A stretch of 64,000 bases of DNA from the NCBI GenBank assembly GCA_905331475.1, contig CAJNYU010002756.1, positions 9,131-73,130 of the forward strand, read 5' to 3'. Both the position numbers and the translations under genes were made by a program. The notes under the pieces were generated by a model. The model did not search any database. It saw only the letters and a program-made list of their open reading frames with translations, and had not been told where the DNA came from. How positions within the stretch are numbered: position 1 is the first letter of the stretch; every line of letters begins with the position of its first letter. Shown in pieces: positions 52,725 to 64,000 of this stretch. Source of the stretch: Rotaria socialis. Taxonomy: Eukaryota > Rotifera > Eurotatoria > Philodinida > Philodinidae.

Positions 52725-52804
52725 ACTATGGGTGTGGGTGTGTGGGTGTGTGGATTTGACTGTATTTTTAACTCGACCACACCCACACTCACACCCTATG
52801 GAGT
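52725..52804. repeat. Hairpin with GTGTGGG-rich arms
   Basis: The left arm actatgggtgtgggtgtgtg is mirrored by the right arm, whose reverse complement reads actccatagggtgtgagtgt. The arms contain several TGTGGG words, the telomere unit known from bdelloids. It lies 86 bases before the start of the four-pass gene. Confidence 0.75.
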
Positions 52805-52890
52805 ACACTCTTCATCTTGCAGAATATTTTTAAGAGCCGAATAATCAAGTGTATTCTTTTGCTTTAGAATTTTTATTCAAAGAAGACAGG

Positions 52891-53688
52891 ATGATTGGTG
52901 TTCCGGAATATGAACAACGAGAACTTTGGCGGCAGAAGTTTCCAACTGGAATTGCTATTCTTTTGTCTATCTTTCAAATGATGCTCACATTGAGCGTTGT
53001 TGGTTGTGAAATTGTAGGTGAGTTTTTTGAATTTCCAATGATGAATGCTTTCGTCGGATTTTGGGCATTCCCATTTTTTACGTGCGCATGGATATCGCTT
53101 TCAGGAGCAGGTATGCATTTATATTTATTACGGAAAAATTAATTTCTTAGTTTTTGTTGACGATTTCTTCTAGGATGCTGTTGTCGAACTCGTTGTTGCG
53201 GAATAGCAGCTCTAGTTTTTCAGTGTTTAGCAATTCCTATAGCCTTGTGCGTAGTCGGCTTGGATTTTTATTTCTTAAATAACCCAACTCAATGCTTTTT
53301 CTCATCTGATTGCTCGGCGTACTTTGGCTATTTTATGACCAATTATAATTACCTAACAGATATTTCAAATTTGCATGCAATCAAAGTTGCGCTAGTCAGA
53401 GGTCAATTGGCTGCTGGTGCTTTAATGTTTGTTTCGTGTGTGATCTTCATCGTTCTGTATGCTGTGACGAGTCATCGAGTACAAAGACGTATCCATGTAC
53501 AACATGGTCCACCTGCACCAGCCATGGTTATTACTGCATCAAATCAGTATCCATCTACAATTATAAATCCAACCTATGAACATCCTCTAAATGATGTTCC
53601 TGTGATTCAGTATCCCAACAATCCAACTGCTCTAATGAACACAATCATCTGTCCTAATTGCCAAACACAATTTCAAGTATCTGTTTAG
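52891..53688 (+). CDS. Four-pass membrane protein with C-terminal CxxC tail
   Basis: Two exons, 52891-53110 and 53174-53688; 244 residues. Hydrophobic helices: ILLSIFQMMLTLSVVGCEI; FVGFWAFPFFTCAWISLSG; a segment around IAALVFQCLAIPIALCVVGL after a Cys cluster (GCCCRTRCC); and AAGALMFVSCVIFIVLYAV. The cytosolic tail is Pro-rich (HVQHGPPAPAMV, QYPNNPTA) and ends with IICPNCQTQFQVSV, a possible metal-binding knuckle. The topology resembles MS4A or MARVEL proteins; I know of comparable multi-copy families in bdelloids. Function unknown. The ATG at 52891 is the first in frame. Confidence 0.75.
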
Positions 53689-56600
53689 CACCAATAATTC
53701 CATGAACCATATCCATACGAAACTTTAATTTTTCTTTTATATTTTCACACTCGCATCAACATGATTTGCTTTAATAAATCAAATGATTCAGACAATGTAT
53801 AACTTTCAGTTTAAGCGCTTTAGATTTTCAAAATTTGTATGAAGCTAGCTTCTTTTTTTTGAAGATTTCTCAGATTTTATGAGAATCTTCGACTGTTTCA
53901 GTAACCCATCGCCTCCTAGTTTATTTTTTTCGTACATTCTGTCATCCGTATTGTTAATGCGGTCCTATTGGAATAGGAAAATCTTGAACAGAAAATATTT
54001 TCACTCATGGTAAGTTGCCGACTTTCGAATGCATCAAGATGTGCCCTTTTGCATATTGGTCAAATACTGATTGTAAAACAATCGAAGCATTTGCTTTGAA
54101 AGTCAATAAACCTATTTTGCTATTGTCTTCTATAATATATCGTGAGAACAGATGCAGGAAATGACAAANGATATATATAATACATTATTTGATTCTATCT
54201 AAAATATCAACTATTAGAAGAATCATTATTCGTTTTAATCTTAATAATTATATGAAACTAACATTGCCGAATTAACTAAACATCGCAGGGGGTATCCGCG
54301 ATACTTCAAATGCGAGTGTGGGCGATGGATACCGTAGAGGCGTGCTCAAATATGGGTGCGGATGAAGAGCGTATACGTATTCATATGTCGGAAAGTTAAA
54401 CTAAAACTCAATCTATTCCTAGATTTAGTTTTAGTTTAACTTTTTTTTCTCCATTTATATTCGAACTCGAATTAGACAGCTACTCTTTTTAGGCTATTAA
54501 GAACATATATCCGAAATAAATTATTCACATTATATCTAAAATAAAATCTTCGACACTTTTGTATTGATCAACTTTCCTCAGTTCTAATTTGATTGATGGT
54601 ATAGATAAAACCATTTTTGAACGTCATAGAAGATATCAGTGCAATCTTTTAGTTTCGGTTCAAATTTTTTTCTCTTGTACTCACATTTGACTGACAGATT
54701 CACCAAATAAGAAAATCATATCATTTAACTCAAATAGAAATGATCCTTATTATATTTGATAGAATGTGTAATTTCATACATATTCATAAATGAATCTTCA
54801 AAGAATAGATGAATCTCTAAATCAAATCATTTTCTTACACTGCCATTGAATATTTACTTTTAGTTTTGATGATCATATAAAGGAAGGCAAAATTTTCTTT
54901 TTCTTTCTTACTTGCATTAGTTTTGACCAATGATTTTTAGTTTCTTTTAATAGCTTCTGAATTTAATCTAATCATTGATTATATTCATATCTGTTTGCTT
55001 TGTATCTTATGGCATTTGATATTTCTTTCTGGCAAGTCACTACTGTTTTTCATCAACAACGCTTATGATAAAAGCACAGTTAACGTACAGCAGAAACCAA
55101 TTAAATTTTGTTTTGACTGTTTTTACTAGCGTAGTTCATTTATTTATTTTCATATTATATATAGAAAAACACTATCAATCGGAATTTATGCTATAGTGCA
55201 CTTATCTTGAACAAGAATTCAATATTAGACAATCAAAGGTATTGTAGAAAAAGAGCAACCCTATTTATTTTCTACAATCTATTGTGTGTGCACACAAGGG
55301 AGCCTTTTCACGGATGTCTCCATCTGGCTTTCAATTGTTTTTCTTTTGTCTATAAATACTATCTAATGTTCTTATAAAAAAAAAATCTCAACGAATTATA
55401 TTGGGTTCCTGTGTCTCCGCTATTTTATCTTGAATTTTGCGGATGTAAAGACCACAACTAGAATCATGTTCGGCAATGATTTCAGCAATTTTGTATGAAA
55501 ATCTCTTCGACACATGCGAATATTTTCATTGAAAATTTCAATACAAACGAAATTTTATTCAATATTTTTATTAGAATATTCTATCCTATCTATAGACAAA
55601 AAGAAACAAATGCAAATCGAAATGAGACATCTAAAGAAGTTCTTTCATGAGTAAAATTTCTTTTTCATTCGTATTTTCTAGTATTAATACTGACATACAT
55701 ATCAAACGATATTCAAGTAATTAACACATTGTAATGTCAATAGGACTTTATCTGCTCAAGATAAGATAAAGACAGCTTCTTCTTTTTCTATTAATGAAAT
55801 ATTAAAAAATAGCAAATTTGATTTTTCTTTGATGTTTTGCGATTGTATATATATATATATATATATATGTGGTATATATCTATTATAGATAATATCAATT
55901 TTCTATTATATATCTTGTGGGTTTTCCTTTAGTATTATTATTTGTTGATCTATTAACACGTAAGTACTCCGCATTATAATCTACTACGTATATATTCAGT
56001 AAGATCACTCTTCTATTCGATGTAAAAACTGATTACTAAAAGTAGGCACATTTTCTTTTGTTGTCAACATAAATACGGCAAATGTTTACTTTATTCTAAA
56101 ACATAAAATCTATTTTTACATATCGTTTTATACAAAATATCGATGGCCTTAAAAATAGATCTGTAAGTTTTTCTTCTTGGGTCGGCTATCGCTATGATCG
56201 TTAAGCATTATTTTTCTTTTTTCTCCATCTTGTGAATGTAATTTCTTGTTTCAGGAGCATCGATCATAAAATGCTGTTTATCTCATACTTCCTTGCTATA
56301 GATAATACGTTAAGAGATAAATAAAGTATGCGAGTAAAAAAGAACCACTAAAGAAGAAAATTTAATTAGCATCCGTTTTCCGAAAAGAAAATCTTTCCTT
56401 TCTTTATTGATTAATACAAATGATTTTTATCTGTTTCGTGGTACGTCATCAGATCTCGTTATAGACGAACCGTTCTGCAGTCAAAGTTTTTGACATTTAT
56501 AGCGAAAAATAAGAAAAAAATATCGAGTGTTGATACTCTCGTCGCTTTATGTCAGAAACTATGCATAAGTTTCTGTTGTTTGTCTTTGTTGCATTTCGAA

Positions 56601-57552
56601 CTAAAAACAAATAGTACAAGAAGAAAACTATAAACACAAAACATATATTGTTACTTCTTTACAATCGAATATAGAACGAGCATAGGAAAACTGACGTTGT
56701 TGTCGTAGTATTTTGTGTGCTTGTTGACATGAGCTGATGATCACATTCGAAAGATAGATATTTCAGACAGGCAACGAGGAGAGAACGGAAGAAAGCGATT
56801 AGATGAAGACGGAAAAAAAACTGAGAAAAGAAGAGAGCATTTGCTAGTGCCACTCCGATTAATCTGACAATAATACAGTAATATCTAGAGAGATGATCAT
56901 GTCTCGTTTGACATCATCTTTCAAAGCGAGAGAGAGCATGTGTCTGTGTTGTTACTGATAGTTATACATTTATACATCTCGGTGCGTTAGACTATTCTGT
57001 TTTGGCCTATTCAAATATATTATCGTATAAATATAAGACAACAAAAAACAAAAAGAGACATGTTTATTCATCTATGTACAAAGACACAAGCCAAAACATT
57101 ATCTCCATCTTTTAACATAAAACAGTCGGTAGGACAATTATAGACAATCAGCAATAAACATAGTAATACAATCTTAGTAACTAGTGTTATCATGTTGAAA
57201 AGATATTTATGTCTTACTACTAAGTAAAATAGACTCTTCTCGTCATGTCACCTTCGATTAGACGAATATATATATAAGCGAATTTCAATTATACGAAGCA
57301 TGATGACATATTAATACACAGGAAATCATCATCACTCATCTTCATTGATATGATCTTGCAAATAAGTAAATATGCACACTATACAAAATACTTTAAAGTT
57401 TTTTTTCCTCTTTCTTCTTTATTGATTTTGTTGGTTTGTTTTGGTTCTAGATAGAGCATTTTATATTAGTCGAGTTGCCGATTGACAAACGTCAAACAAA
57501 CATTAAAAAACAACACAAACCCTTGAACAGTAATGTTCTTATTCAAACCATC
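53689..57552. other. 3.9-kb gene-poor region
   Basis: Contains the inverted repeat copy B (54288-54485), a single undetermined base at 54168, a (TA)n run near 55845-55868 and many T-rich tracts. No ORF with recognisable motifs. Its right part should contain the GPCR promoter. Confidence 0.4.
54288..54485 (-). repeat. Dispersed repeat, copy B (inverted relative to copy A)
   Basis: The reverse complement matches 44589-44800 nearly throughout, including gagtagctgtctaattcgag at one end and gtatccgcgat/gaatacccc-type sequence at the other. Copy A has an extra gacatatgt-like insertion. Confidence 0.8.
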
Positions 57553-60500
57553 ATGTCCATGACTAATTACATGAATTTCACTGAAACATTAACAACCATG
57601 CTTCAAAATGAATCAACATCAGCATCAACATCAATCAATGAATCATCATCCTTGGATGATCTTTGCAAAAATTTTCATGTTTGTACATTCTGCTTATAAT
57701 TTATTGCGTCTAGATATAATATTTTCTATATTTTAGCTAATCGTTTTTCTATGTATTATATTTGTATTAATCGTTTCGGCTAATATATCTGTTATTCTTC
57801 AATTAACTTGTTCGAAAAAACGTCGTAGTCGAATGAGTTTTTTCCTATTAAATCTTGCTTATGCGGGTAAGTTTAAGTGTTCTGATGATGATGATGATGA
57901 TGATGATTATTATTATTATTATTACAAACAATAATATTAGTTCTGGAGATAGTTCGTCTGTACGTACGTATCCGAACGATATTTTTTCGATTAGTAGCAC
58001 TTGACTTATTCAATCATGAGATTACAGTAGGATACTGCTATACTACGCATAAATCTATCGAATATAAAATTACGGAAAATGTTACGATGAAAAACGAGTG
58101 CAACCAATAAACTGTTCTATTTTCTTAGAGATACTACTTATAATGCATCAGAGCTAATTGCATTTTAACGATTATTCAGATGAGTGCGTCGTTAACATAC
58201 GTGACGGCTAGCGCGCATGTACTTCGTTCATAGGGAGAAAAACTCGATCGATGCCAGCAGTAAGAGTTATTGAAGAGAAAACAAACAAACAAACAAACAA
58301 ACAAACATTCAATGAAGATTTTTCGTTTTTCATGAAACAAAAAAACTGATTTTTCTTTCTTTATTTAGATTTATTTGTTGGCATTATTATTGTCACTCGT
58401 GATATTATTGAAAAAAGTTGTATACCATTTATGCTTGGAACTATTGGATGTCGATTGATTAGTTTTATACAAGTTCGTATTTATCCTTCACATTTATAAG
58501 GACAATAAGTTAATATGATTCATTCGATTAAGAAGATTTGTTTTTCTTATCAAACGGTTTGATAATATGAAAATCTCTTGATTTTATTCGGAAAAATGTC
58601 GATAAATTTTTTTCCGGATAAAACCGTAGTCAACGATGATATTTAGGCAATTATACGAATCTAAGACTAAAAATGGTAATAGCTAGAAGAAGAAGAAGAA
58701 GAAAAAAAAGAAACAAATAGATTTACATATCGTTAGAACGAGAAAATCAATCCTTTTATCTCTAAGAACGTGCGCTAATTTGTTTTTCTTCTTATTATTA
58801 ATAGGGTACAATTTCATATAATTCAAGGTACGAATTTAGAATTATGAAATACATAAATATCTACGAATTCTATTTCTATTTAGTTATGTACTTGTTTGTG
58901 TGTCAATCGATCGTCTCTATGCAATTGTTCGACCTATGGATATACGAACAGCATCGTCAGGTATATATTTATAATGATCATTGAATTTTATTGATCTTCG
59001 TTTTTTAGCATTTCGATATTCGTTGATTATCGGTAAGTTGAAAAAAGAAACTATGCGTTTAATAATTAATAAATATATTCCATTATTAAAAAAAAAGCAT
59101 CGTGGGTTATTTCAATGACATTTGCTTCTGCTCAATTATATTTGCGAGACACTGAAAATATAAGCGGAATGCCCATATGTGGCAATCGACAAGATGTTCA
59201 AAATTGGAATGTGAGTCGTTTTTTCTTCTTCGCAATAATGAATTGAATTTATTTTTAGGCATATGTATATTTTCTTTTTCTTTCTCTGTATCTTGTTCCA
59301 TTGATTGTTATGACTGTTTCGTACATTATTATCATTGTAATAATATGGCAAAAAGGTTCACTTAAAATAAAAGATGAATCCCCACATGAACAACGTGAAA
59401 AATCGAAAATTCGTCGACTTATTACACCAAAAACATTGAATGCCAATGGTAAAGTTTTATTTTTTTGCTTTTAACAAGAAAAATAATAATAACTTAGGTG
59501 ATCATCAAATTGAAACAAATATTCGTAATGTACGATCGTTGGGCGTGATACCAAGAGCAAAAATAAAAACTGTTAAAATGACATTAGTCATTGTTATTGG
59601 TAAGTTTACCAATAGAGTGCAACATCTACTATTTTTTGCCATACAAATTAAAGACATTTTTGAGCTTTTGTAAATCTTGCGCTACATTTCGATAGTGGTT
59701 TAGTATATAAAATTATGAAAATAACCAATCAATGAAGGAAACCAAGTTAATAAGATGACACTGAATGCCACAAACAAATTGTTTTTTCTTCTTCTTTTGT
59801 TATATTATTAGCTTTTACTGCTTGTTGGTCACCCTACTTTCTTCTAATGATCATGAATTCGCTCAATTTAATCCAAAATTATCTTCTCATTCGTGTTACA
59901 TCATCTTTATGCTATATGAATTCCTTAGCTAATCCGCTTATTTATTGGCTTTTTGTTACGAATTTTTGTCTTCGATGCAGGTATGTTTCCTACTTATTCC
60001 TGCGATGATTCTATTCATCATAATTAATAGATAGAATCTTATATTGATAAAAATGATAATTTTTTTTCAGTGACAAACGAACAACAACCATGTCTATTAC
60101 CTAGTATCATATAAGGCAAAAAAATAACAAACAGTTTTTCGATATGATTGTTTTTCATGCATGTTGCTTTTTCCTAAAGAATGGTAATGATTTTGATCAC
60201 ATAAACAAGCTAAACCAGAAGAAAAAATAAAATAAAAAAAGACTCGAATGACTGGATCGTATTTTTGCATGATGAACATAATTGTAAATGAGTGCGAGTG
60301 CTATGCATGTCTTCGTGACATTTCTCTATTCAATTAAAAGATATATTAACTATATAAGATTTTGAATAGTGAAATGCTTGGTGACCGTTCAATTCGTCGC
60401 ATGATCAATTCGTCGCACGACAATTCGTTGCGATCAGGTCGCCGCATATATAGGAGAAGATACATTAATTGAATTAAGATATTTAGTGTAGAATGTTATT

Positions 60501-61981
60501 TAATTAATCACTCTAACAAATGTTTTTCTTCAGAGAAGAATGGCTCGTTCTTGATAATACTTTCTTTTTTAATAATAGAGATCTGAATTTATAGGTTTTT
60601 TAAAATAAAATAAACTTGAATTTAAATGACAAAAACTCAATGGAATTGAATTAAAAATGAATTAAATTTTTTCTAGTATGAAAATTAAAGTTATATAGAA
60701 ATAATGTTTTTTAAACAATAACTCGTAATGATGAAAATTAGTTATCGTTATTTGGAAAAAATATGACTTAAGCAGTAACACATAAGAAAAATAAGAAAAT
60801 CTAGTATTTGAGTCACACATGTGTTGATAAAAATCAAAATTCTTCAACAAATCATACACGATTCCAGAAATAATCGACAACATTTATTTCTTAACACAAT
60901 TTGTAGACGAAAAACTACTTCTATTTGTAGAAAATGTAAAAAAAATAATGTGAAATGCTCTCAATGAAGTCTACACCAACCTTGATCATCTTTTCTTAAA
61001 ATTCTTTCCAATTTAAATTTCAACAATTTTAACTTTAATTTTTAACTTTCAATTCTAATTCTTATGAGGGTTTAAAAATTTATTCCTCCATCCAATAATT
61101 CTTTTAAATTTCAATCTTCGGAGCATAAATGTGAAGCCTATTTTGAAAATGTTTCAACCACTTTATCCACTAACCGAACATCTTTACGTATCACAGAAAA
61201 CCGGCCCAGACAGTACTGAACGAATTATATACTTAAAAAAAAGTGAAATTTGTTTTCGTTGATTTCTTTTTTTAGGTGAAGGTTTCATCAGAATTTATCT
61301 CCTTAAAGGACTGGAATCCTATTTATCATCAGACTATTTGTATTTTAAGAAAAAATTCTTTAAGAAATCTTTTCAGAAGTAAATTATTGCTGTTTTCGAA
61401 GCTCATCTTATATTCCTCGTATATATCTAATAATTCAATAGCAGCGTATACAATTTACATGATTAATTAAGTAACATTCTACACTAAATATCTTAATTCA
61501 ATTAATGTATCCTCTCCTATATACGCAACGAACCGGTCGCAACGAATTGTCGCGCGACGAATTGTCTTGCGACGAATTGTACTGGTGCCGAAATGTTTAT
61601 ACATTTATTCTATTTGATTTTGTCATTTCTTATTATATTAAAGAAAGAAAAAAAGAAAAACAATGCTTGCTTTTTGTATTTAGAGAGAATTATGATTGTA
61701 ATAAACTACTAAGAACAAAATTAACAGCAAACAGCGAAAATATAGCGATATGTTCTTTATCAGAAGCTCGATACAGTATTGGTAGCGCACGACAACAACG
61801 TCGACGTTCAAGTGATTATCATCGTGCACATCATCCACGTACACCAACAATGTCGGTACATGTACCTCGTCCATCCTATTATCGAACACCGCCATCACCC
61901 TATGTTCGAGCAAGTAAACGAATGGTTCAACATCAAAATTCACAAGCACCACTTCTCTATGGTTATCAATGTCCTCATTGA
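57553..61981 (+). CDS. Rhodopsin-class GPCR, neuropeptide (vasopressin/NPS/CCAP-like) receptor type
   Basis: Eleven exons: 57553-57678, 57737-57866, 58369-58472, 58805-58827, 58884-58960, 59009-59032, 59098-59210, 59259-59448, 59498-59599, 59812-59980 and 61684-61981; 451 residues. The extracellular N-terminus has NFT and NES glycosylation sites. Seven helices are present: TM1 VFLCIIFVLIVSANISVIL; TM2 FFLLNLAYADLFVGIIIV; TM3 with CRLISFIQ and the DRY-equivalent SIDRLYAIVRP; TM4 ASWVISMTFASAQLYL; TM5 LYLVPLIVMTVSYIIIIVI; TM6 KIKTVKMTLVIVIAFTACW; and TM7 NSLANPLIYWLF. The RAKIKTVKMT segment before TM6 is characteristic of the vasopressin/GnRH/NPS/CCAP receptor group. DRY is altered to DRL, which may raise basal activity. 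The tail is Arg/Ser-rich. An ATG at 57559 or 57571 could also be used. Confidence 0.88.
58278..58306. repeat. (CAAA)n microsatellite in GPCR intron 2
   Basis: Seven consecutive CAAA-type units in the 502-base intron that precedes the TM2-TM3 exon. Confidence 0.9.
60071..60104 (+). CDS. Alternative last exon of the GPCR gene
   Basis: Preceded by a strong acceptor (ttttttttcag) and in the right phase for the donor at 59980. It adds a short tail (DKRTTTMSIT) and a stop, giving a 363-residue receptor instead of 451. It lies upstream of the transposon in the last intron. Confidence 0.5.
60390..61579. mobile_element. Non-autonomous DNA transposon with about 118-bp terminal inverted repeats
   Basis: The left terminal repeat (60390-60508) and right one (61462-61579) are close inverted copies. 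Each starts with subrepeats of CAATTCGTCGC and continues through ggagaagatacattaattga and gatatttagtgtagaatgtt. The 950-base interior is AT-rich with no transposase. The target duplication is unclear; tggtg-ccg words flank both ends. It sits inside the last intron of the GPCR gene. Confidence 0.85.
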
Positions 61982-62792
61982 AAAGGAACAATTGATTCGT
62001 TTTTCTTTTTTTACAATTCTCTCACGCTCTCTTTTTTCTTCTTCTAATTTGCCTTTATTCTGTGTCATTTCATACATATAAAAAACAAAACAAAAAATGA
62101 TAATGTCTATATGTTATCTTAGTTGATCGCTGATCTGGCACGTGTGTCTGTCAATTGGGATTGCACTGATAATTGTAAATAGTAATGATAGGAAAAAGAA
62201 ATGAAGCATTGCCCATATTTCATCATTCTCCAGAATGTCGAAACCAACAATGTGACTGATTTTTACAAGAGATATAATCGTCTACTGTTAGATTCTTGTA
62301 AGCCAGTCCATCGTCTTCATATGTGTAAACAATGTTATCAGTGAACTAGTTTTGTTTGAGTTAATCTAGCATAAACGTTGCTATTTTCTATCTTGACAAA
62401 CCATAGTACCCACTCCACTCGTTGACGATAAAATAATAATTGATCTTTCATGTGCTTCATAAACTAGAGACTTCAGCTAAGTCTTTTCCTATGTCTCATC
62501 TGATATATTGCTTTGGCATTCCGAGTAATTAGTCTCTCTCTCTCTCTCTGTCATTTATTTTACCGATAGACAAAAGAGATCGCTTGGATCCTATAGGCCT
62601 ATTAGTAATCTCTTATTACTCCTGTTTATTTGTATTTCCATATCTATGCGACTAGAGATATTGTGAACCTTGCAGCGATAATTATCTCTTTTATTTCCTT
62701 CCTTCTAGAGTTCTGTTGATCTCAACAATAATAAGATGAAAATATATGAATCTATAGGTTATTTCTAGTCAGGATTTTAATCATATCAGGAG
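61982..62792. other. Spacer between the GPCR and TMEM26-like genes
   Basis: T-rich GPCR 3' UTR and a (CT)n tract near 62532-62548. It ends in an acceptor (aatcatatcag) three bases before the next ATG. Confidence 0.4.
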
Positions 62793-63426
62793 ATGTCGAA
62801 AACTGAAGAAACTTTACGCAATTGTGGTCGTTGGATATGTCATTCGTTTGATATATTAAAAGCAATTATAATACGAATCATATTTGCACTTCATGCGACA
62901 ATTGCAATCATGCGTATTGTTATTGCGAAAGGTGATTATTGGTATCTACTGAATATGTGCGGAGTGAATTTTCTTCTTATTGAACTTGTTATAACTGTTG
63001 TTACACGAAAAGGTTTGTCGATTGAAGTAAAATAAAAAATCGTTCAAGTGAAATAGTTTGTTTTGCTTTTTTTAGGAAAAGAGCCTAAATGGTAAATAAT
63101 CAATTTGAAAACATCGATAGATAAATAATTGAATAATTCTAGGTTTTCTCCATGCTTTTTTCTCTATATATGTACAATGATACCGCCAATATGGTTTCTT
63201 GAAATTCATCGAATCAATGTTAAACTTGGCGTTGACTTAATCAATCAGACCGAAGTTGAGGAATTACAAAAAATTATTGGAAGAGATTTTGTATCGGGAA
63301 CCAGTCTCATCAACAAAAAGGTTTGCTTTGTTTCATTAAAAGTTATTTATCCATGGAACAAAAAAATTAATTTTTATATTAAACTAAAATAAAACCTATA
63401 TTCTATAGGATTTAGTTCTGAAAAAG
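62793..63426 (+). CDS. TMEM26-like: TMEM26-like membrane protein, 5' part
   Basis: Exons 62793-63012, 63076-63091, 63143-63320 and a probable 18-base exon 63409-63426; 144 codons in frame. Three hydrophobic helices are seen. The order of RIIFALHATIAIMRIVI, DYWYLLNM, then GKEPKWFSPCFFLYICTMIP and PIWFLEIH matches the N-terminal third of animal TMEM26. The WFSP-hydrophobic-P-WFLE block is diagnostic. Vertebrate TMEM26 is about 370 residues, so more exons should follow. I could not connect the membrane-type frame at 63629-63854 in phase. Reading through the last donor gives an early stop, so either the gene is truncated or the 3' end is mis-modelled. Confidence 0.65.
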
Positions 63427-63435
63427 GTGAGGTGA

Positions 63436-64000
63436 TCAAAATAATCATTGCATGATGCATCATGATATTCATATATGCATATATATCTATATAAGTTATA
63501 TATTATTTAATAAAGTATCACTATAACAGAAAATATTGGCCAAATAAGATCATCTGATTATACAAGTGCTATAGTTATACATTGCGAAAAATAATTTGAG
63601 CTCTTAGTTTTTCGCTTTTTTTGAACAGATCATACGATAAGATAATAGTTCTAATAAATTCGATGAATGGAGGTGATTTTGAACAGATAAATTCATTATT
63701 ATCATTTCACAGTCTTCTTAACCTAATGCTTGACATATATATCTTGATCTTCTTTGTTTTCTGCTATTATTGTCAAGGTCTCACGCGCTTAAATGCGTGT
63801 GAAATGTTATTTTCACCCTACTATCTGCTCGCTATTTTTTCTTCCGTCACTTGAGTATTACAGTACATCGCCTTCTTTTCTACTACAAAAGAAAAACTGA
63901 ACGAGAAATATTGCTATTTATGAACGTTTGCTTTTGTTATTGAAAAATTCAGGAATCTGGAGAAGAAAAGATGATTTTATGTTTACATGTTAATCAATCT
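63436..64000. other. Window end, unresolved exon candidates
   Basis: After a ttgaacag acceptor at 63628, one frame encodes a hydrophobic stretch (LMLDIYILIFFVFCYYC), possibly a helix of the same TMEM26-like gene, but its phase does not match the preceding exon. Confidence 0.3.

Noticed and set aside
63621-63854. Hydrophobic ORF as the next TMEM26 exon
   Set aside because: The phase after the available acceptor gives an immediate stop; left unassigned.

Overview
The window reads as nuclear DNA of an AT-rich, intron-rich, gene-dense invertebrate, most likely a bdelloid rotifer (Adineta or Rotaria type). The evidence is mixed. Introns are short (about 45-70 bases, GT-AG). Conserved animal genes (SF3B6, WDR20, SEL1L, PIGH, NDUFB11, a Brat-type NHL protein, a peptide-type GPCR, TMEM26) sit beside families I associate with bdelloids: a membrane-anchored pentapeptide-repeat protein, four-pass membrane proteins, and a multi-pass protein with a PARP-like ADP-ribosyltransferase domain. 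Runs of GTGTGGG, close to the bdelloid telomere hexamer TGTGGG, recur inside hairpins. The species assignment is inference. All gene models below were assembled by hand from splice signals. For every intact model that I carry to a stop codon, the exon lengths sum to a multiple of three.

Layout. 1-10.6 kb is repeat-rich: a nested pair of small DNA transposons, a pentapeptide-repeat gene, a 2.5-kb inverted-repeat structure with a 39-bp tandem array, a tRNA-like sequence and long stretches with nothing recognisable. 10.6-24.8 kb is a minus-strand gene block: an OTU-protease gene, a 19-exon ankyrin/discoidin/SAM-like gene with a second large ORF inside its last intron, PIGH and SF3B6. 26.4-40.5 kb is mainly plus-strand and compact: WDR20, a two-domain rhodanese (MPST), NDUFB11, a Brat-like NHL gene, SEL1L, a folate-receptor-like secreted protein, a minus-strand small cysteine-rich protein and an unknown helical protein. 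41-54.5 kb is an accessory region: a broken GST, the broken PARP-like membrane protein, an intact and a decayed four-pass membrane gene, gene fragments and hairpin repeats. Much of it is bracketed by two inverted copies of one dispersed repeat. 57.5-64 kb holds an 11-exon rhodopsin-class GPCR with two alternative last exons separated by a long-TIR transposon, then the 5' part of a TMEM26-like gene.

How genes relate. Several genes have a splice acceptor right at, or within a few bases of, the start codon with no upstream coding exon (PIGH, the ankyrin gene, MPST, NDUFB11, SEL1L, the folate-receptor-like gene, TMEM26). Two same-strand neighbours are only 59 and 113 bases apart. This fits spliced-leader trans-splicing, which is known in rotifers, and possible operons. 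PIGH starts GPI-anchor synthesis, and the folate-receptor-like protein has a tail that could accept a GPI anchor; SEL1L acts in ER-associated degradation. These links are functional themes, not evidence of a dedicated pathway. I found no rRNA, CRISPR, reverse transcriptase, transposase or viral gene.
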